Positions 26,419 through 35,603 are shown, counted from the stretch's first letter. The stretch: DNA of 64,000 nt from Thiohalocapsa marina (GCF_008632335.1 NZ_VWXX01000004.1:1-64000), one strand, 5' to 3'. Numbers and translations: made by a program. Notes: generated by a model from the sequence alone, not told the origin.

Positions 26419-28863
26419 ATGAGGCTCCGCTACTACATCCTGCTGCTGCTGCTGTTGTTCGGCCTGACGCCGCTGCTGCTGGCCGTGGTCATCAACCTGC
26501 CCCTGGTGCTCGACCGCACGGCACTGTTCTATCAGAAGGCCTATCTGCAAAACCTGCGCGCGGACTTTCGCGATCTGGACCAGCATCTGGCCAGCCGTGA
26601 CGAGATGATCCGCATGCTGGCCAAGCTGCCCGAGCCCGGCATCATCCTCGGCGACGCGGTCGGCGAACTCCAGATCGATCTGGCCCGGGCCCGCTATACC
26701 GGCTGGATCAACCAGATGCTGGCCGACCAGGTCGACATCATCCAGATCCTGTTCATCGATGCCGACGGCAACGAGCGCTTCTGGCTGCGGCGCGACCCGC
26801 AGACCCGGGAGTGGCATCCCACCGAGCAGCCGCCGGAGCCGCCCAGCCAGGGCTTCGTCGACGCCGGCCTCAAGCTGCAGCCGGGCGAGGTGATCTTCAG
26901 CCGCATCCGCATCAATCCGCACGCGGCCAGCGCCGATCCGCGGCAGATGATGACCTTGCAGCTGGCCAGCCCCATCGGCGGCGAGCCGGACAGCAGGCCC
27001 CGCGGCCTGCTGCTGATGACCATCGACGTGGCCGGTCTGGCCCAGTTCTACCGCGACACCTTGTGGGTGAACGACGCCGGCAGCTACCTGCGTCCGGGCA
27101 AGCCCATCAGCAACCAGTCACGCGCGTTCACCGACTTTCCGGGCCTGGAGCAGATCTTCGCCGAGGACAAGCTCGCCCTGTGGCGTGGGGGCGAGGGCCC
27201 GCCCCTGCTCTGGGTGCCGATGTTCATGACCGAGGACGCAGCGCCGCTCTGGGTGGGACGGCCGGTGGACCCGTCGCCGCTGGAGGATTTTCGCGACGCC
27301 CTGATCCTGCGCGTGCTGTCCATCGTGCTGATCCTGGTACTGACGGTCATGGGCATCGCCCACTGGCTAGCCAGCCGCGCCGAACGCCTCGGCCAGGAAC
27401 TGACCAGCGGCATCGAGACCATCCTGCGCAATACCGACACGCGCCGCTTCGACTGGGGTGGCCCGCGCGAGGTCCGCGCCCTCGCGTCGCAGCTGAACGC
27501 CCTGGCCCGCACCCATGCAGAGCATGTGGCCAGCGAGCGCCAGCACACCCGCCAGCTGGAGCAGTCCAATCGCTACAAGTCCGAGTTCCTGGCCAACGTC
27601 AGCCACGAGCTGCGCACGCCGCTCAATGCCATCCTGCTGCTGTCGAAGATGCTCGCGGCGGAAGAGTCCGGCCTCGACGGCGAGCAGCGCCGGCAGGCCC
27701 GGGTCATCAACGAGGCAGGGCGCGACCTGCGGGCCATGATCGACAACATCCTGGACATCTCGCGGATCGAGGCCGGCGCCGTCACGGTCAGCCTGGAATG
27801 GGTGGAACTGGCCCCGATGCTGGCGGAACTGGCGCGTCTGGTCCGGCCGCTGTTTGGCGACAAGGGACTGGCGTTCCGCGTCGAGCATGATCCACAGGCG
27901 CCGACACGGGTCTACACCGATCGCGGCAAGCTCGGCCAGATACTGAAGAATTTCCTGTCCAATGCGGTCAAGTTCACCGAGCACGGCAGCGTCGTCGTCA
28001 CCGTCTCGCCGGACCGGCCGCCCTATGCCGTCGCCATCTCGGTCACCGACACCGGCATCGGCATCCCGCCGGGCAAGGAACAGATCATCTTCGATGCCTT
28101 CCAGCAGGCCGACGGCTCCACCCGCCGCCGCTACGGCGGCACCGGGCTCGGCCTGTCCATCAGTCGCGAGTTGACGCAACTGCTGGGCGGGCGCATCGAC
28201 GTCGACAGCACCCTGGGCCAGGGTTCCCGCTTCACGCTGCGGTTGCCGTTGTCCGTCGACACCCGGGGGCTGGAGTCGGTGGAGATCATCCAGGTCATGC
28301 ACGGCGGCGCATCGCCGTCGCAGGACACGCAAGCGCCCGCTGTGCCCGCGCCGCAGCCATTGCCGGTGGATCAAGGCCAACACTGGGTGTTGCTGGTGGA
28401 GCGGGACGTGCAGAGCCTGGTGGCCGTGGCCTCGCAGCTGGAAACCCTGGGGGTGCGGGTGCAGACGGCGGCCGACGGCGAGGAGGCCCTGGAAACCCTG
28501 GCGGAGGAACGCGACTGCGCCTTGCTACTGCTGGCGGCGCAGGAGATGCCTGAACACCCGGCGCAGGGCCGCACCCCCAACGCGACCCCGAACACAACCC
28601 AGGACGCAATCCCGGCCCCGACCCCGGACACCACACGGAAGACCTGTGATACGATCCGACACATTCGTGATGACATGGGCCTGAGCGAATTGCCCATCGT
28701 CATCCTCGGCAGCCTCGATCAGGAACAGCGCCGGCGGTGCCTGGAAGCCGGTGCCCACGGCTTCCTGCAAAAGCCCATCGCCGACGATGCCTTGGCGGGG
28801 CTGGTTACCGAAGTCCTCGACACAGCCACGGGATCCACAGCGACGCCGCAGCCATCCGCATGA
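26419..28863 (+). CDS. Hybrid sensor histidine kinase with a degenerate receiver domain
   Basis: An 814-residue inner-membrane kinase. TM1 spans residues about 5-27, a large periplasmic sensor region (about 28-290, Cache-like in layout) and TM2 about 295-317 follow. The transmitter contains FLANVSHELRTPLNAILLL with phospho-His396, then NFLSNAVKFTEHG (N), DTGIGIPPG (G1), FDAFQQADGSTRRRYGGTGLGLSIS (F and G2). The C terminus is receiver-like but the phospho-acceptor Asp is Ala707 (LLLLAAQEMP, against the usual DxQMP), and a Pro/Thr-rich insert follows; LQKPI is kept. The ATG at 26419 has no Shine-Dalgarno sequence and sits just after a terminator. Its stop overlaps the next gene (ATGA). The stimulus is unknown. 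Confidence 0.9.
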   Translation: MRLRYYILLLLLLFGLTPLLLAVVINLPLVLDRTALFYQKAYLQNLRADFRDLDQHLASRDEMIRMLAKLPEPGIILGDAVGELQIDLARARYTGWINQMLADQVDIIQILFIDADGNERFWLRRDPQTREWHPTEQPPEPPSQGFVDAGLKLQPGEVIFSRIRINPHAASADPRQMMTLQLASPIGGEPDSRPRGLLLMTIDVAGLAQFYRDTLWVNDAGSYLRPGKPISNQSRAFTDFPGLEQIFAEDKLALWRGGEGPPLLWVPMFMTEDAAPLWVGRPVDPSPLEDFRDALILRVLSIVLILVLTVMGIAHWLASRAERLGQELTSGIETILRNTDTRRFDWGGPREVRALASQLNALARTHAEHVASERQHTRQLEQSNRYKSEFLANVSHELRTPLNAILLLSKMLAAEESGLDGEQRRQARVINEAGRDLRAMIDNILDISRIEAGAVTVSLEWVELAPMLAELARLVRPLFGDKGLAFRVEHDPQAPTRVYTDRGKLGQILKNFLSNAVKFTEHGSVVVTVSPDRPPYAVAISVTDTGIGIPPGKEQIIFDAFQQADGSTRRRYGGTGLGLSISRELTQLLGGRIDVDSTLGQGSRFTLRLPLSVDTRGLESVEIIQVMHGGASPSQDTQAPAVPAPQPLPVDQGQHWVLLVERDVQSLVAVASQLETLGVRVQTAADGEEALETLAEERDCALLLLAAQEMPEHPAQGRTPNATPNTTQDAIPAPTPDTTRKTCDTIRHIRDDMGLSELPIVILGSLDQEQRRRCLEAGAHGFLQKPIADDALAGLVTEVLDTATGSTATPQPSA

Positions 28864-29735
28864 GCGCAGCCGAATACAAGATCTTGATCGTCGACGATCA
28901 TGCGCACAACCTGTACACACTGAGGACGCTGATCGAGAAGCACCTCGCCGCAGAGGTGCTGGAGGCCGCCTCAGGACGCGAGGCAATCGATCTCAGCCTC
29001 GAACACCGCGACATCGACCTGATCATCCTGGACGTGCAGATGCCGGAGATGGACGGCTTCCAGACCGCGTCGATGCTCAAGCTGCGCAAGCGCACCCGCG
29101 ACGTGCCCATCATCTTTCTCACCGCGGCATTCAAGTCCGAGGAGTTCCAGCAACGCGGCTTCGCCGTCGGCGCGGTCGACTACCTGCTCAAGCCCATCGA
29201 CGACAACCTTCTGATCAACAAGATCAGCACCTATTTCCGCCTGATCAGCAAGGAACGCTCGCTCAACCGCGAGCTGGAACGGCTGGTGGCGGAACGCACT
29301 GCCGAGCTGGAACAGGCACGACAGTATCTGCAGAACATCCTCACCCATATGGGCGAGGCGCTGCTGGTGCTGACGCCGGAGGGGATCATCAAGACGGCCA
29401 ATCCGGCCGCCTGCCGCATGCTCGACTATGCCGAGGCGGACCTGATCGGTCTGGCCATCGGCGACGTGTTCGAAGAGGAAGGCGATGCCGAGGCCGGGGC
29501 CTTCATGGGCACCTGGCTGGAGGCGCTGATCCGTACCGGCGCCCTGGCCAAGATCGACGCCCGCTTCATCGCCCAGGACGGCAGACGGGTGTCGATCCTG
29601 TTCTCGCGCACGGCGGTGAAGGACAGCGACGGACGGATCAGCGACATCATCTGCATTGCCAAGGACATGACCGGTTACGTGCGCATCGACCCAGACGACG
29701 AACACGCCAACCCCAAGGAGACGGAGCAACCGTGA
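28860..29735 (+). CDS. Receiver-PAS protein
   Basis: A 291-residue protein. The receiver (residues 1-125) is intact: VDDHAHN, phospho-acceptor Asp58 in [12 protein letters not shown], and Lys111 in YLLKPIDD. A coiled-coil linker ([20 protein letters not shown]) leads to a PAS domain (about 155-275) with [25 protein letters not shown] and [12 protein letters not shown]. There is no obvious output domain, so it may act through protein contacts, perhaps back on the kinase. It overlaps the kinase stop by four bases and the following ArsR gene by one base (TGATG). Confidence 0.88.
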   Translation: MSAAEYKILIVDDHAHNLYTLRTLIEKHLAAEVLEAASGREAIDLSLEHRDIDLIILDVQMPEMDGFQTASMLKLRKRTRDVPIIFLTAAFKSEEFQQRGFAVGAVDYLLKPIDDNLLINKISTYFRLISKERSLNRELERLVAERTAELEQARQYLQNILTHMGEALLVLTPEGIIKTANPAACRMLDYAEADLIGLAIGDVFEEEGDAEAGAFMGTWLEALIRTGALAKIDARFIAQDGRRVSILFSRTAVKDSDGRISDIICIAKDMTGYVRIDPDDEHANPKETEQP

Positions 29736-30067
29736 TGACCGAACAGACGCCCGCCGACCCCCCCGAGGAAGACACCGCCCTCACCGCGATGGCGCTGAAG
29801 GCCATGGCGCACCCCCTGCGCTGGAAGATCCTCTGTTCCCTGGGCGACCGGGAGCTATCAGTGGGCGAGATCGTCGAACGCACCGGCACCTCACAGAGCA
29901 ACATCTCGCAGCACCTGGAACAGCTCCGCAACAAGAACATCGTCGTCGCCCGCAAGGAGGCGAACCGCATCTTCTATCGCATTCGCAACCACCAGTTGCT
30001 GGAACTGATCGGCATCATGCGCGACGTGCTTTGCCCGGCCAACCTCGACGACCGTTATCCGCGTTGA
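29735..30067 (+). CDS. ArsR-family repressor with SqrR/BigR-like cysteine pair
   Basis: A 110-residue winged-helix protein. The recognition helix region is ELSVGEIVERTGTSQSNISQHLEQLRNKN, and the wing is VVARKEANRIFYRI. It lacks the metal-site ELCVCDL motif of ArsR. Cys34 (WKILCSLG) and Cys100 (DVLCPAN) are 66 residues apart, the spacing of the persulfide-sensing pair in SqrR (Cys41/Cys107) and BigR (Cys42/Cys108), and both lie in matching contexts (ILC in helix 2, LC in the last helix). I infer a persulfide or redox sensor. The ATG at 29735 overlaps the upstream stop by one base; a GTG at 29732 is an alternative. It is the only DNA-binding protein of the module. Confidence 0.85.
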   Translation: MTEQTPADPPEEDTALTAMALKAMAHPLRWKILCSLGDRELSVGEIVERTGTSQSNISQHLEQLRNKNIVVARKEANRIFYRIRNHQLLELIGIMRDVLCPANLDDRYPR

Positions 30068-30125
30068 CGCGCGGCCCGCACGGCGCCACACTTGCGCGCC
30101 TGATCAACCTGCGCCGAATAGAGTC

Positions 30126-30992
30126 ATGCTGGACGATAAAGAGTGGTTTACCGAGGTGGTGGATGCCGCCGGCAGTGCCTTCTCCCTGCGGGTGCGCCGC
30201 AAGCTGCACGAGGAGCGCAGCCCCTACCAGACCATCGCCGTATACGAGACCGAACACTTCGGCAACCTGATGGTCATCGACGGCTTCACCATGCTCAGCA
30301 GCCGCGAGAACTTCCTGTATCACGAGATGCTGGCCCACCCGGTGCTCTTCACCCATCCGGCGCCGGAACGGGTGTGCATCATCGGTGGCGGCGATTGCGG
30401 CACCCTGCGCGAGGTGCTGAAGCACCCGGAGGTCACCGCCGCCACCCAGATCGACATCGACGAGCGCGTGACCCGCATCGCCGAGACCTGGTTTCCGGAA
30501 CTGACTGCATCGAACCAGGACCCACGCGCGAATCTGCTGTTCGACGACGGCATCCGCTGGATCCGCGAAGCGGAGGCCGGCAGCCTCGATGTCATCATCA
30601 TCGACAGCACGGATCCGGTCGGGCCGGCCGAGGGCCTGTTCACCGAGGAGTTCTACCGGCATTGCCTGCGCGCCTTGGCCGACGGCGGCCTGCTGGTGCA
30701 GCAGAGCGAGTCACCGCTGTATCACATGGACATCATCGGCGGCATGCGCGCAGACCTGCAGGCGGCGGGCTTTGCCGACCTGCGCACGCTGTTCTTCCCG
30801 CAGACCATCTATCCGTCCGGCTGGTGGAGCGCCACCATGGCCCGCAAGGACGCGCGCATCGACGGCTTCCGCCGCGCGGACGTAGATGCGCGGCGCTTCG
30901 ACACCACCTACTACAACGCCGATATCCACACCGCGTCTATGGCGCAGCCGGAGTTCTTTCGCCGCCGGTTCCAGGGCGACACCACCGGCTGA
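30126..30992 (+). CDS. speE: Spermidine synthase (polyamine aminopropyltransferase)
   Basis: A 288-residue enzyme joining decarboxylated SAM (from SpeD at 17.1 kb) with putrescine. YQTIAVYETEHFGNLMVIDG, the nucleotide loop IIGGGDCGTLREVLKH and the catalytic Asp in IIDSTDPVGPAEGLF are diagnostic. The Q in LVQQSESPLYH also fits. It starts 58 bases after the ArsR gene and may be cotranscribed with it. Confidence 0.95.
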   Translation: MLDDKEWFTEVVDAAGSAFSLRVRRKLHEERSPYQTIAVYETEHFGNLMVIDGFTMLSSRENFLYHEMLAHPVLFTHPAPERVCIIGGGDCGTLREVLKHPEVTAATQIDIDERVTRIAETWFPELTASNQDPRANLLFDDGIRWIREAEAGSLDVIIIDSTDPVGPAEGLFTEEFYRHCLRALADGGLLVQQSESPLYHMDIIGGMRADLQAAGFADLRTLFFPQTIYPSGWWSATMARKDARIDGFRRADVDARRFDTTYYNADIHTASMAQPEFFRRRFQGDTTG

Positions 30993-31019
30993 GAGACTGG
31001 CCTAGCTGCCGCGGCCCGC

Positions 31020-31466
31020 TCAGGCCGCGGCGGCGTCCTTTTCCTCGATCTTGCGCACCAGCGGGTAGAGATGCTCGGTCTCGCGCTGGATGCGGTCGAG
31101 CACCAGCCGGAACATGTGCTCGGTCTCTTCCAGAAACTCCTGATGGTCACGAATGGTGAGGTGACGGTGGGTCTCGTTGCACCATTCCTTCAGGTAGTCA
31201 TTGAAGATACGCTTGATCTCGGTGGAGCCGGACAGGAACCGGTCAGCGGTGTTCTTCATGCTCTGATCCGGATACGAGATCAGCTTGCCGCACAACTCGC
31301 GGTCCACCAGTTCCATGTGCTCACGGACCTTGGAACTGTACTCGAAAAAGACGTCGCATGCGGTCTCGGTATCGCACATCTCGCGACTCTGCACCAAGTA
31401 CAGAAAGACATTGGACAGTTCGGTGATCTTGTGGTTCTGCGCGTGCAGTTTCGAGAAGGCAGTCAT
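31020..31466 (-). CDS. Hemerythrin-like four-helix protein
   Basis: A 148-residue all-helical protein rich in His, Glu and Asp, with HAQNHKITELS, REHMELVDRELCG, HRHLTIRDHQEFLEETEHMF and ETEHLYPLVRKIEE. The spacing resembles hemerythrin-type di-iron proteins, but I cannot assign every ligand, so the family call is tentative. I chose the ATG at 31466, which has AAGGGGA 10 bases upstream; a TTG at 31490 would add eight residues. It converges on speE. Confidence 0.6.
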   Translation of the reverse strand: MTAFSKLHAQNHKITELSNVFLYLVQSREMCDTETACDVFFEYSSKVREHMELVDRELCGKLISYPDQSMKNTADRFLSGSTEIKRIFNDYLKEWCNETHRHLTIRDHQEFLEETEHMFRLVLDRIQRETEHLYPLVRKIEEKDAAAA

Positions 31467-31771
31467 GGACGGTACATCCCCTTGTGTCAATTCATGCTGG
31501 TCGTTGCAGACGCGCCCGAGTCAGACCCGCCAGACCGGGCGTTTCCCAAGGTAGGCACTGAGCTGTCGGCCTCTCTGATCCGGTCCAGGATCAGAATCAG
31601 TGCGGGATCCGAAGCGGTTGCGGCAACCGACGAATATTGGATTGGTATCTTGCGCGGCTAGTATGGTACGCGCAAATCGGCAACACAACCATCACCGCCA
31701 TGCGCACCGGAGGCCGGGGCCGGCACAGGGGTCCGCGAGCCTGCAGCGCAGGCGTTGCGTCAAGCGTTGCA
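31467..31771. other. Gap between hemerythrin-like gene and acetolactate synthase
   Basis: About 305 bases upstream of the hemerythrin-like gene and downstream of the synthase. I see no gene. It should contain the promoter of the hemerythrin-like gene; no convincing -10/-35 pair or terminator is visible. Confidence 0.5.
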
Positions 31772-33517
31772 TCAGGATTCGATCATGGCGTCGAGCTGCT
31801 GCCCCGGCGGCACCATCGGCAGCACGTTCTCCGCCTTGTCCACCCAGACATCCACCAGCACCGGCCCGGCATGGGCCACGGCCTCCGCCAGTACATCGCG
31901 CAGTTCCTGCGGCCGCCGCACGCGCAGGGTCTTCAGTCCCGGGTACACCATCCGCAGTGCCGTCAGATTGGGTAACTGACGGCGACAGTTGTGGTCCATG
32001 TCGGTGCAGTCGGGGTCGCAGTCGTGCTGCCGGGCGAGGCAGGTCTCGTGATGATGGCCATCGTCCATCATGTCTTCCCACTGGCGCACCATGCCGAGAA
32101 AGCTGTTGTTCAGCACGAACATCTTCAGTGGGATGCGGTTGGCAACCACGGTGGCCAGCTCCTGCAGGTTCATCTGGAAACTGCCGTCGCCATCCACCAG
32201 CAGCAGCGGATGATTGGGATTGCCGTACCAGGCGCCCAGGGCTGCAGGCAGCCCGAACCCCATGGTGCCGAGCCCGCCGGAACTGATCCACTGCCGCGGC
32301 CGGCGGAAGGCGTAGTACTGCGCGGCCCACATCTGATGCTGTCCGACCCCGGTGGCAAGGGTGGCGTCGCCGCCGGTCAGCTCCGACAGCAGCTCGATGA
32401 CCGCCTGCGGCTTGATGTAGGCGCCGCCCGCATAGGGCAGCGGCATCTGCGTGCGCCAGCCCTGCACCTGCACCATCCACTCGGCATGGCTCGCCTGGCG
32501 CCCGGTTTCCAGTGCGTGGGCCAGGAACCGGTCCGCCGAGGCCACCAGTGACAGATGTGCCTTGATGGTCTTGTCGATCTCGCTGGCGTCGATGTCCACA
32601 TGGGCGATGCGCTTGCCGTCGGCAAAGCCCTTCATCGCCACCCGGTCGTCGAAGCGACCGCCCAGGGTCAGGATCAGATCCGCATCGCGCAGGGCGTAGT
32701 TGGCCGGAATGCTGCCATGCATGCCGGGCATGCCCAGGTTGTGCGGCGACTCAGCCGGCACCGCGCCGAGGGCATTGAAGGTGGTGGTGACCGGCACGTC
32801 GAAGCGTTGCACGAAATGCAGCAGCGCAGCCGCGGCCCCGGCATGGATAACGCCGCCCCCGGCCTTGACCACGGGTCGCCGAGCCGCTGCCAGCGCGTCC
32901 AGGATGGCATCCGCCGCGGCGGGATCGAACGGGACCGCGGCCCGATGCCGGCGACGCGGCGGGTTGGCCCGAGTCAGGCGGGCCAGCTGGACGTCTTTGC
33001 AGATATCCACCACCACCGGGCCAGGACGGCCATGGCTCGCCAGGGCAAAGGCCTCGCGCAGGGTCGACGCCAGATCCGCCACGTCCCGGACCAGGTAGTT
33101 GTGCTTGGCGATGGGCCGGGTAATGCCGACCGTATCCACCTCCTGGAAGGCGTCGCTGCCGATGGCGCCGCTCGGTACCTGTCCGGTGATGAACAGGGTC
33201 GGTACCGAGTCCTTGTAGGCATCGGCGATGGGGGTGACGAGGTTGGTCGCACCAGGCCCGGATGTGGCCAGCGCCACGCCGACGCGGCCGCTGGCCCGGG
33301 CATAGCCCTCGGCGGCATGGCCCGCGCCGCCTTCCTGGCGGCACATGACGAAGCGCGGCACCGGCTCGCCGCGGCGCATGCGCTTGTTCAGCTCCACATG
33401 CAGCGGGATCACCGCGCCGCCGGTATGGCCGAAGATGACCTCGACGCCGAGGTCGCGCAGGACATCGAACAGGATGGCGGCGCCCGTGGGCGGCGCAACG
33501 GTGGGCGTATCGGACAT
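31772..33517 (-). CDS. ilvB: Acetolactate synthase large subunit with Cys/His-rich insertion
   Basis: A 581-residue thiamin-diphosphate enzyme of branched-chain amino acid synthesis. The catalytic Glu is in CRQEGGAGHAAEGYARASG, and the ThDP motif is GDGSFQMNLQELATVV...NN. FAD-type and central domains are in the usual order. Near the C terminus, after LGMVRQWEDMM, there is an unusual segment with Cys493, Cys500, Cys504, Cys511 and His488-490, 498 and 509, where typical IlvB has a short YGxRYSxS loop. That could bind zinc or an Fe-S cluster, or simply be structural. The small subunit gene ilvN is not adjacent. I chose the ATG at 33517 (MSDTPTVAPPTGA). Confidence 0.88.
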   Translation of the reverse strand: MSDTPTVAPPTGAAILFDVLRDLGVEVIFGHTGGAVIPLHVELNKRMRRGEPVPRFVMCRQEGGAGHAAEGYARASGRVGVALATSGPGATNLVTPIADAYKDSVPTLFITGQVPSGAIGSDAFQEVDTVGITRPIAKHNYLVRDVADLASTLREAFALASHGRPGPVVVDICKDVQLARLTRANPPRRRHRAAVPFDPAAADAILDALAAARRPVVKAGGGVIHAGAAAALLHFVQRFDVPVTTTFNALGAVPAESPHNLGMPGMHGSIPANYALRDADLILTLGGRFDDRVAMKGFADGKRIAHVDIDASEIDKTIKAHLSLVASADRFLAHALETGRQASHAEWMVQVQGWRTQMPLPYAGGAYIKPQAVIELLSELTGGDATLATGVGQHQMWAAQYYAFRRPRQWISSGGLGTMGFGLPAALGAWYGNPNHPLLLVDGDGSFQMNLQELATVVANRIPLKMFVLNNSFLGMVRQWEDMMDDGHHHETCLARQHDCDPDCTDMDHNCRRQLPNLTALRMVYPGLKTLRVRRPQELRDVLAEAVAHAGPVLVDVWVDKAENVLPMVPPGQQLDAMIES

Positions 33518-33649
33518 GGCGCAGCAGTCGGACCGGAACGACAGGAAGCCGTCAATATACCGGTTGCCGGGAAAATGCGGAAATGATCCGCGCCAACAAG
33601 CCCGCCTGGCGGCCGGGCCATCTGGCCTGCACGGGCCCAAACCCCACAG

Positions 33650-33655
33650 TAGAAT
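33650..33655 (+). promoter_or_regulatory. Possible -10 box for mtfA
   Basis: TAGAAT 29 bases before the mtfA ATG, in the short divergent gap with the acetolactate synthase gene. No clear -35 hexamer is seen. Confidence 0.3.
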
Positions 33656-33684
33656 GTACCGGCAACACCGATAACCGCTTTGCG

Positions 33685-34563
33685 ATGGTCATGACGAAGA
33701 CCCGATTCGCGCCGACGTCCCCCACCGTCAATCCCGTCACGCGCTGGTGGCAGGCGCGCCGTCTGCGGCGTGCGCTGGCAGGCGTCGACGCGGCGCTCTG
33801 GCCCCGAATCATCGCCGAGTTACCGCTGCTGCAGGGACTTGACGACACCGAACTGGCGCGGCTGTGCGACCTGGCGGCGCTGTTCCTGCAGGACAAGTCC
33901 CTGGAGCCCGCCCGCGGCGCATGCCTTAGCATTCCCATGCGACAGGGCCTGGCCCTGCAGGCCTGTCTTCCGGTGCTGGCGCTGGGCCTGGGCCGCTACC
34001 GTGGCTGGCACGCACTGATCCTGTATCCAGACGAGTTCGTGCCTGCCCGCGAGGTCATCGACGAAGACGGCATCGTCTGGATCGACGACGCACCCAAGAG
34101 CGGCGAGGCCTGGGAGCAGGGACCGGTCATCCTGTCGCTGGCGGATGTGGCCGCCGGCCAGCAGCGCGACGGCTACAACGTCGTCATCCACGAACTGGCG
34201 CACAAGCTCGACATGGACAACGGTGTCGCCAACGGCCATCCGGCATTGCACGCGGACATGAGCAACCGGCAGTGGGCCAGCGACCTTGGCGCGGCCTACG
34301 ACGACCTGTGCCGCCGCGTCGACGCCGCCGATCAGGGCCGGGGCCCGGAACCTGCCATCGACCCCTACGCCAGCGAATCGCCGGCGGAGTTCTTTGCCGT
34401 CTGCAGCGAGGCCTTCTTCGAACTGCCGCACCTGCTGCAGGGCGTCTATCCCGACGTCTACCGCCAGTTCCGGGCCTTCTATCGACAGGACCCCGCCGCC
34501 CGGCTACCCCCCGTCGATCCGCCGCCCGGTCGGGTGGAACAGACGCAGCCTTTTCACCAATAG
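33685..34563 (+). CDS. mtfA: MtfA-type zinc peptidase (M90 family)
   Basis: A 292-residue cytoplasmic metallopeptidase. The zinc motif is HELAHKLD in VVIHELAHKLDMDNG, followed by the SPAEFFAVCSEAFFE helix that supplies the third ligand. VVIDEDGIVW and ILYPDEFVPAREV match the MtfA family, whose E. coli member binds Mlc and alters glucose transport. A second in-frame ATG lies two codons later (33691). It converges on the protease gene with a 23-base gap. Confidence 0.88.
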   Translation: MVMTKTRFAPTSPTVNPVTRWWQARRLRRALAGVDAALWPRIIAELPLLQGLDDTELARLCDLAALFLQDKSLEPARGACLSIPMRQGLALQACLPVLALGLGRYRGWHALILYPDEFVPAREVIDEDGIVWIDDAPKSGEAWEQGPVILSLADVAAGQQRDGYNVVIHELAHKLDMDNGVANGHPALHADMSNRQWASDLGAAYDDLCRRVDAADQGRGPEPAIDPYASESPAEFFAVCSEAFFELPHLLQGVYPDVYRQFRAFYRQDPAARLPPVDPPPGRVEQTQPFHQ

Positions 34564-34586
34564 GCAGGCGCGCAACCACGCCAAGA

Positions 34587-35399
34587 CTAGCGCCGGATCA
34601 GCGTCAAGGTCCCCTGCGCGTCGTCGATGGTCATCTGATAACGGCCCAGCACGCTCATGCCCAGCAGGCCGCCGTTACCGATCCTGTCGTCGTCGAGAAA
34701 GGCCACCGCGACGTCCTCCACCCGCTGCTCGCCCAGCCACAGGCCCGCCAGCGAGCCCACCCGGGCAGAGGTCCGCCCGTTGGCCGTCTGCACCTCCCGC
34801 TCGCTGAGACCTGCCTCATCCAGCCCGAGCAGCGCGATCATGGAGCGCGGCAGCACCAGGGTGTCGGCGCCGGTGTCGATCAGCAGCACCTGCTCCAGGC
34901 GCTTGCCGCCGGGACCCTCCAGGGAAACGTGAACGGAATGCTGACTGCCGCTGCGCACGGTCGGCAAGGTGATGCTGGCTCCGTCAGCCGACTCCGCCCC
35001 GGTCTCACCGATCTCCACCAGCGTCTTGGGCAGCGCATTGCCCGGCATCGCCGGCCCGAGCACGATGACGCGTTCGATGCCGCCATCCGGACCCTGCAGG
35101 ATGATGTGGTCGAAACGCTCGAGCAGCTGTCGCACCCGCCGGTAGACATCGTCACCCTCGGCCCGACCACGATGGTCCACCACATGGGCTGCCCCAGTCA
35201 CACCAAAGCCATGGACGGACGCCAGCCGCGCCAGCTCGTCGCCCACATCCACCTGCGCCGCCCTGGCCGATGGCACGGCGATGCCCAGCCAGAGCAGAGG
35301 CACCAGCCAAGGCCGGATCTGCAGCCGTAGCCGGCACCGAAGCCCTCCGGCAAGGCGCCAATCCCGGACAGGTCCGCCCAGAGAATCTCGCGTCATCAT
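34587..35399 (-). CDS. Retropepsin-like aspartic protease, exported
   Basis: A 270-residue protein. A basic N-terminal stretch and a hydrophobic segment (PWLVPLLWLGIAVPSARA) suggest a signal peptide with a long n-region. The catalytic signature LLIDTGADTLVLP lies near residue 175, and GLLGMSVLGRYQMTI matches the flap/C-terminal pattern of clan AA proteases in bacteria. These act as dimers in the periplasm; substrate unknown. Two adjacent ATG codons (35399, 35396) are possible starts. Confidence 0.8.
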   Translation of the reverse strand: MMTRDSLGGPVRDWRLAGGLRCRLRLQIRPWLVPLLWLGIAVPSARAAQVDVGDELARLASVHGFGVTGAAHVVDHRGRAEGDDVYRRVRQLLERFDHIILQGPDGGIERVIVLGPAMPGNALPKTLVEIGETGAESADGASITLPTVRSGSQHSVHVSLEGPGGKRLEQVLLIDTGADTLVLPRSMIALLGLDEAGLSEREVQTANGRTSARVGSLAGLWLGEQRVEDVAVAFLDDDRIGNGGLLGMSVLGRYQMTIDDAQGTLTLIRR

Positions 35400-35552
35400 C
35401 TTCGACCTCTCAAATTTCCGAGCCATCGACGGCCATGCCGCTGTCCATTGCCTGCCACCTCGCTGCCTGCGCGCCGGCTCAGCGGCCCGGCAGCCATCCG
35501 ACTGCCCGACAGGGCAGGCAAAATCGCGCGGAGACGACCGCGCGAGCACAAT

Positions 35553-35582
35553 TTGCCCCGGCAGGCCTTTTGCTGATATTCT
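35553..35582 (+). promoter_or_regulatory. Candidate sigma-70 promoter of argD
   Basis: TTGCCC (35553-35558), 18-bp spacer and TATTCT (35577-35582). It would give a leader of about 215 bases containing the hairpin and the tandem repeat. Confidence 0.5.
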
Positions 35583-35603
35583 AGCCCGCTTTATTCAGCT
35601 CAC

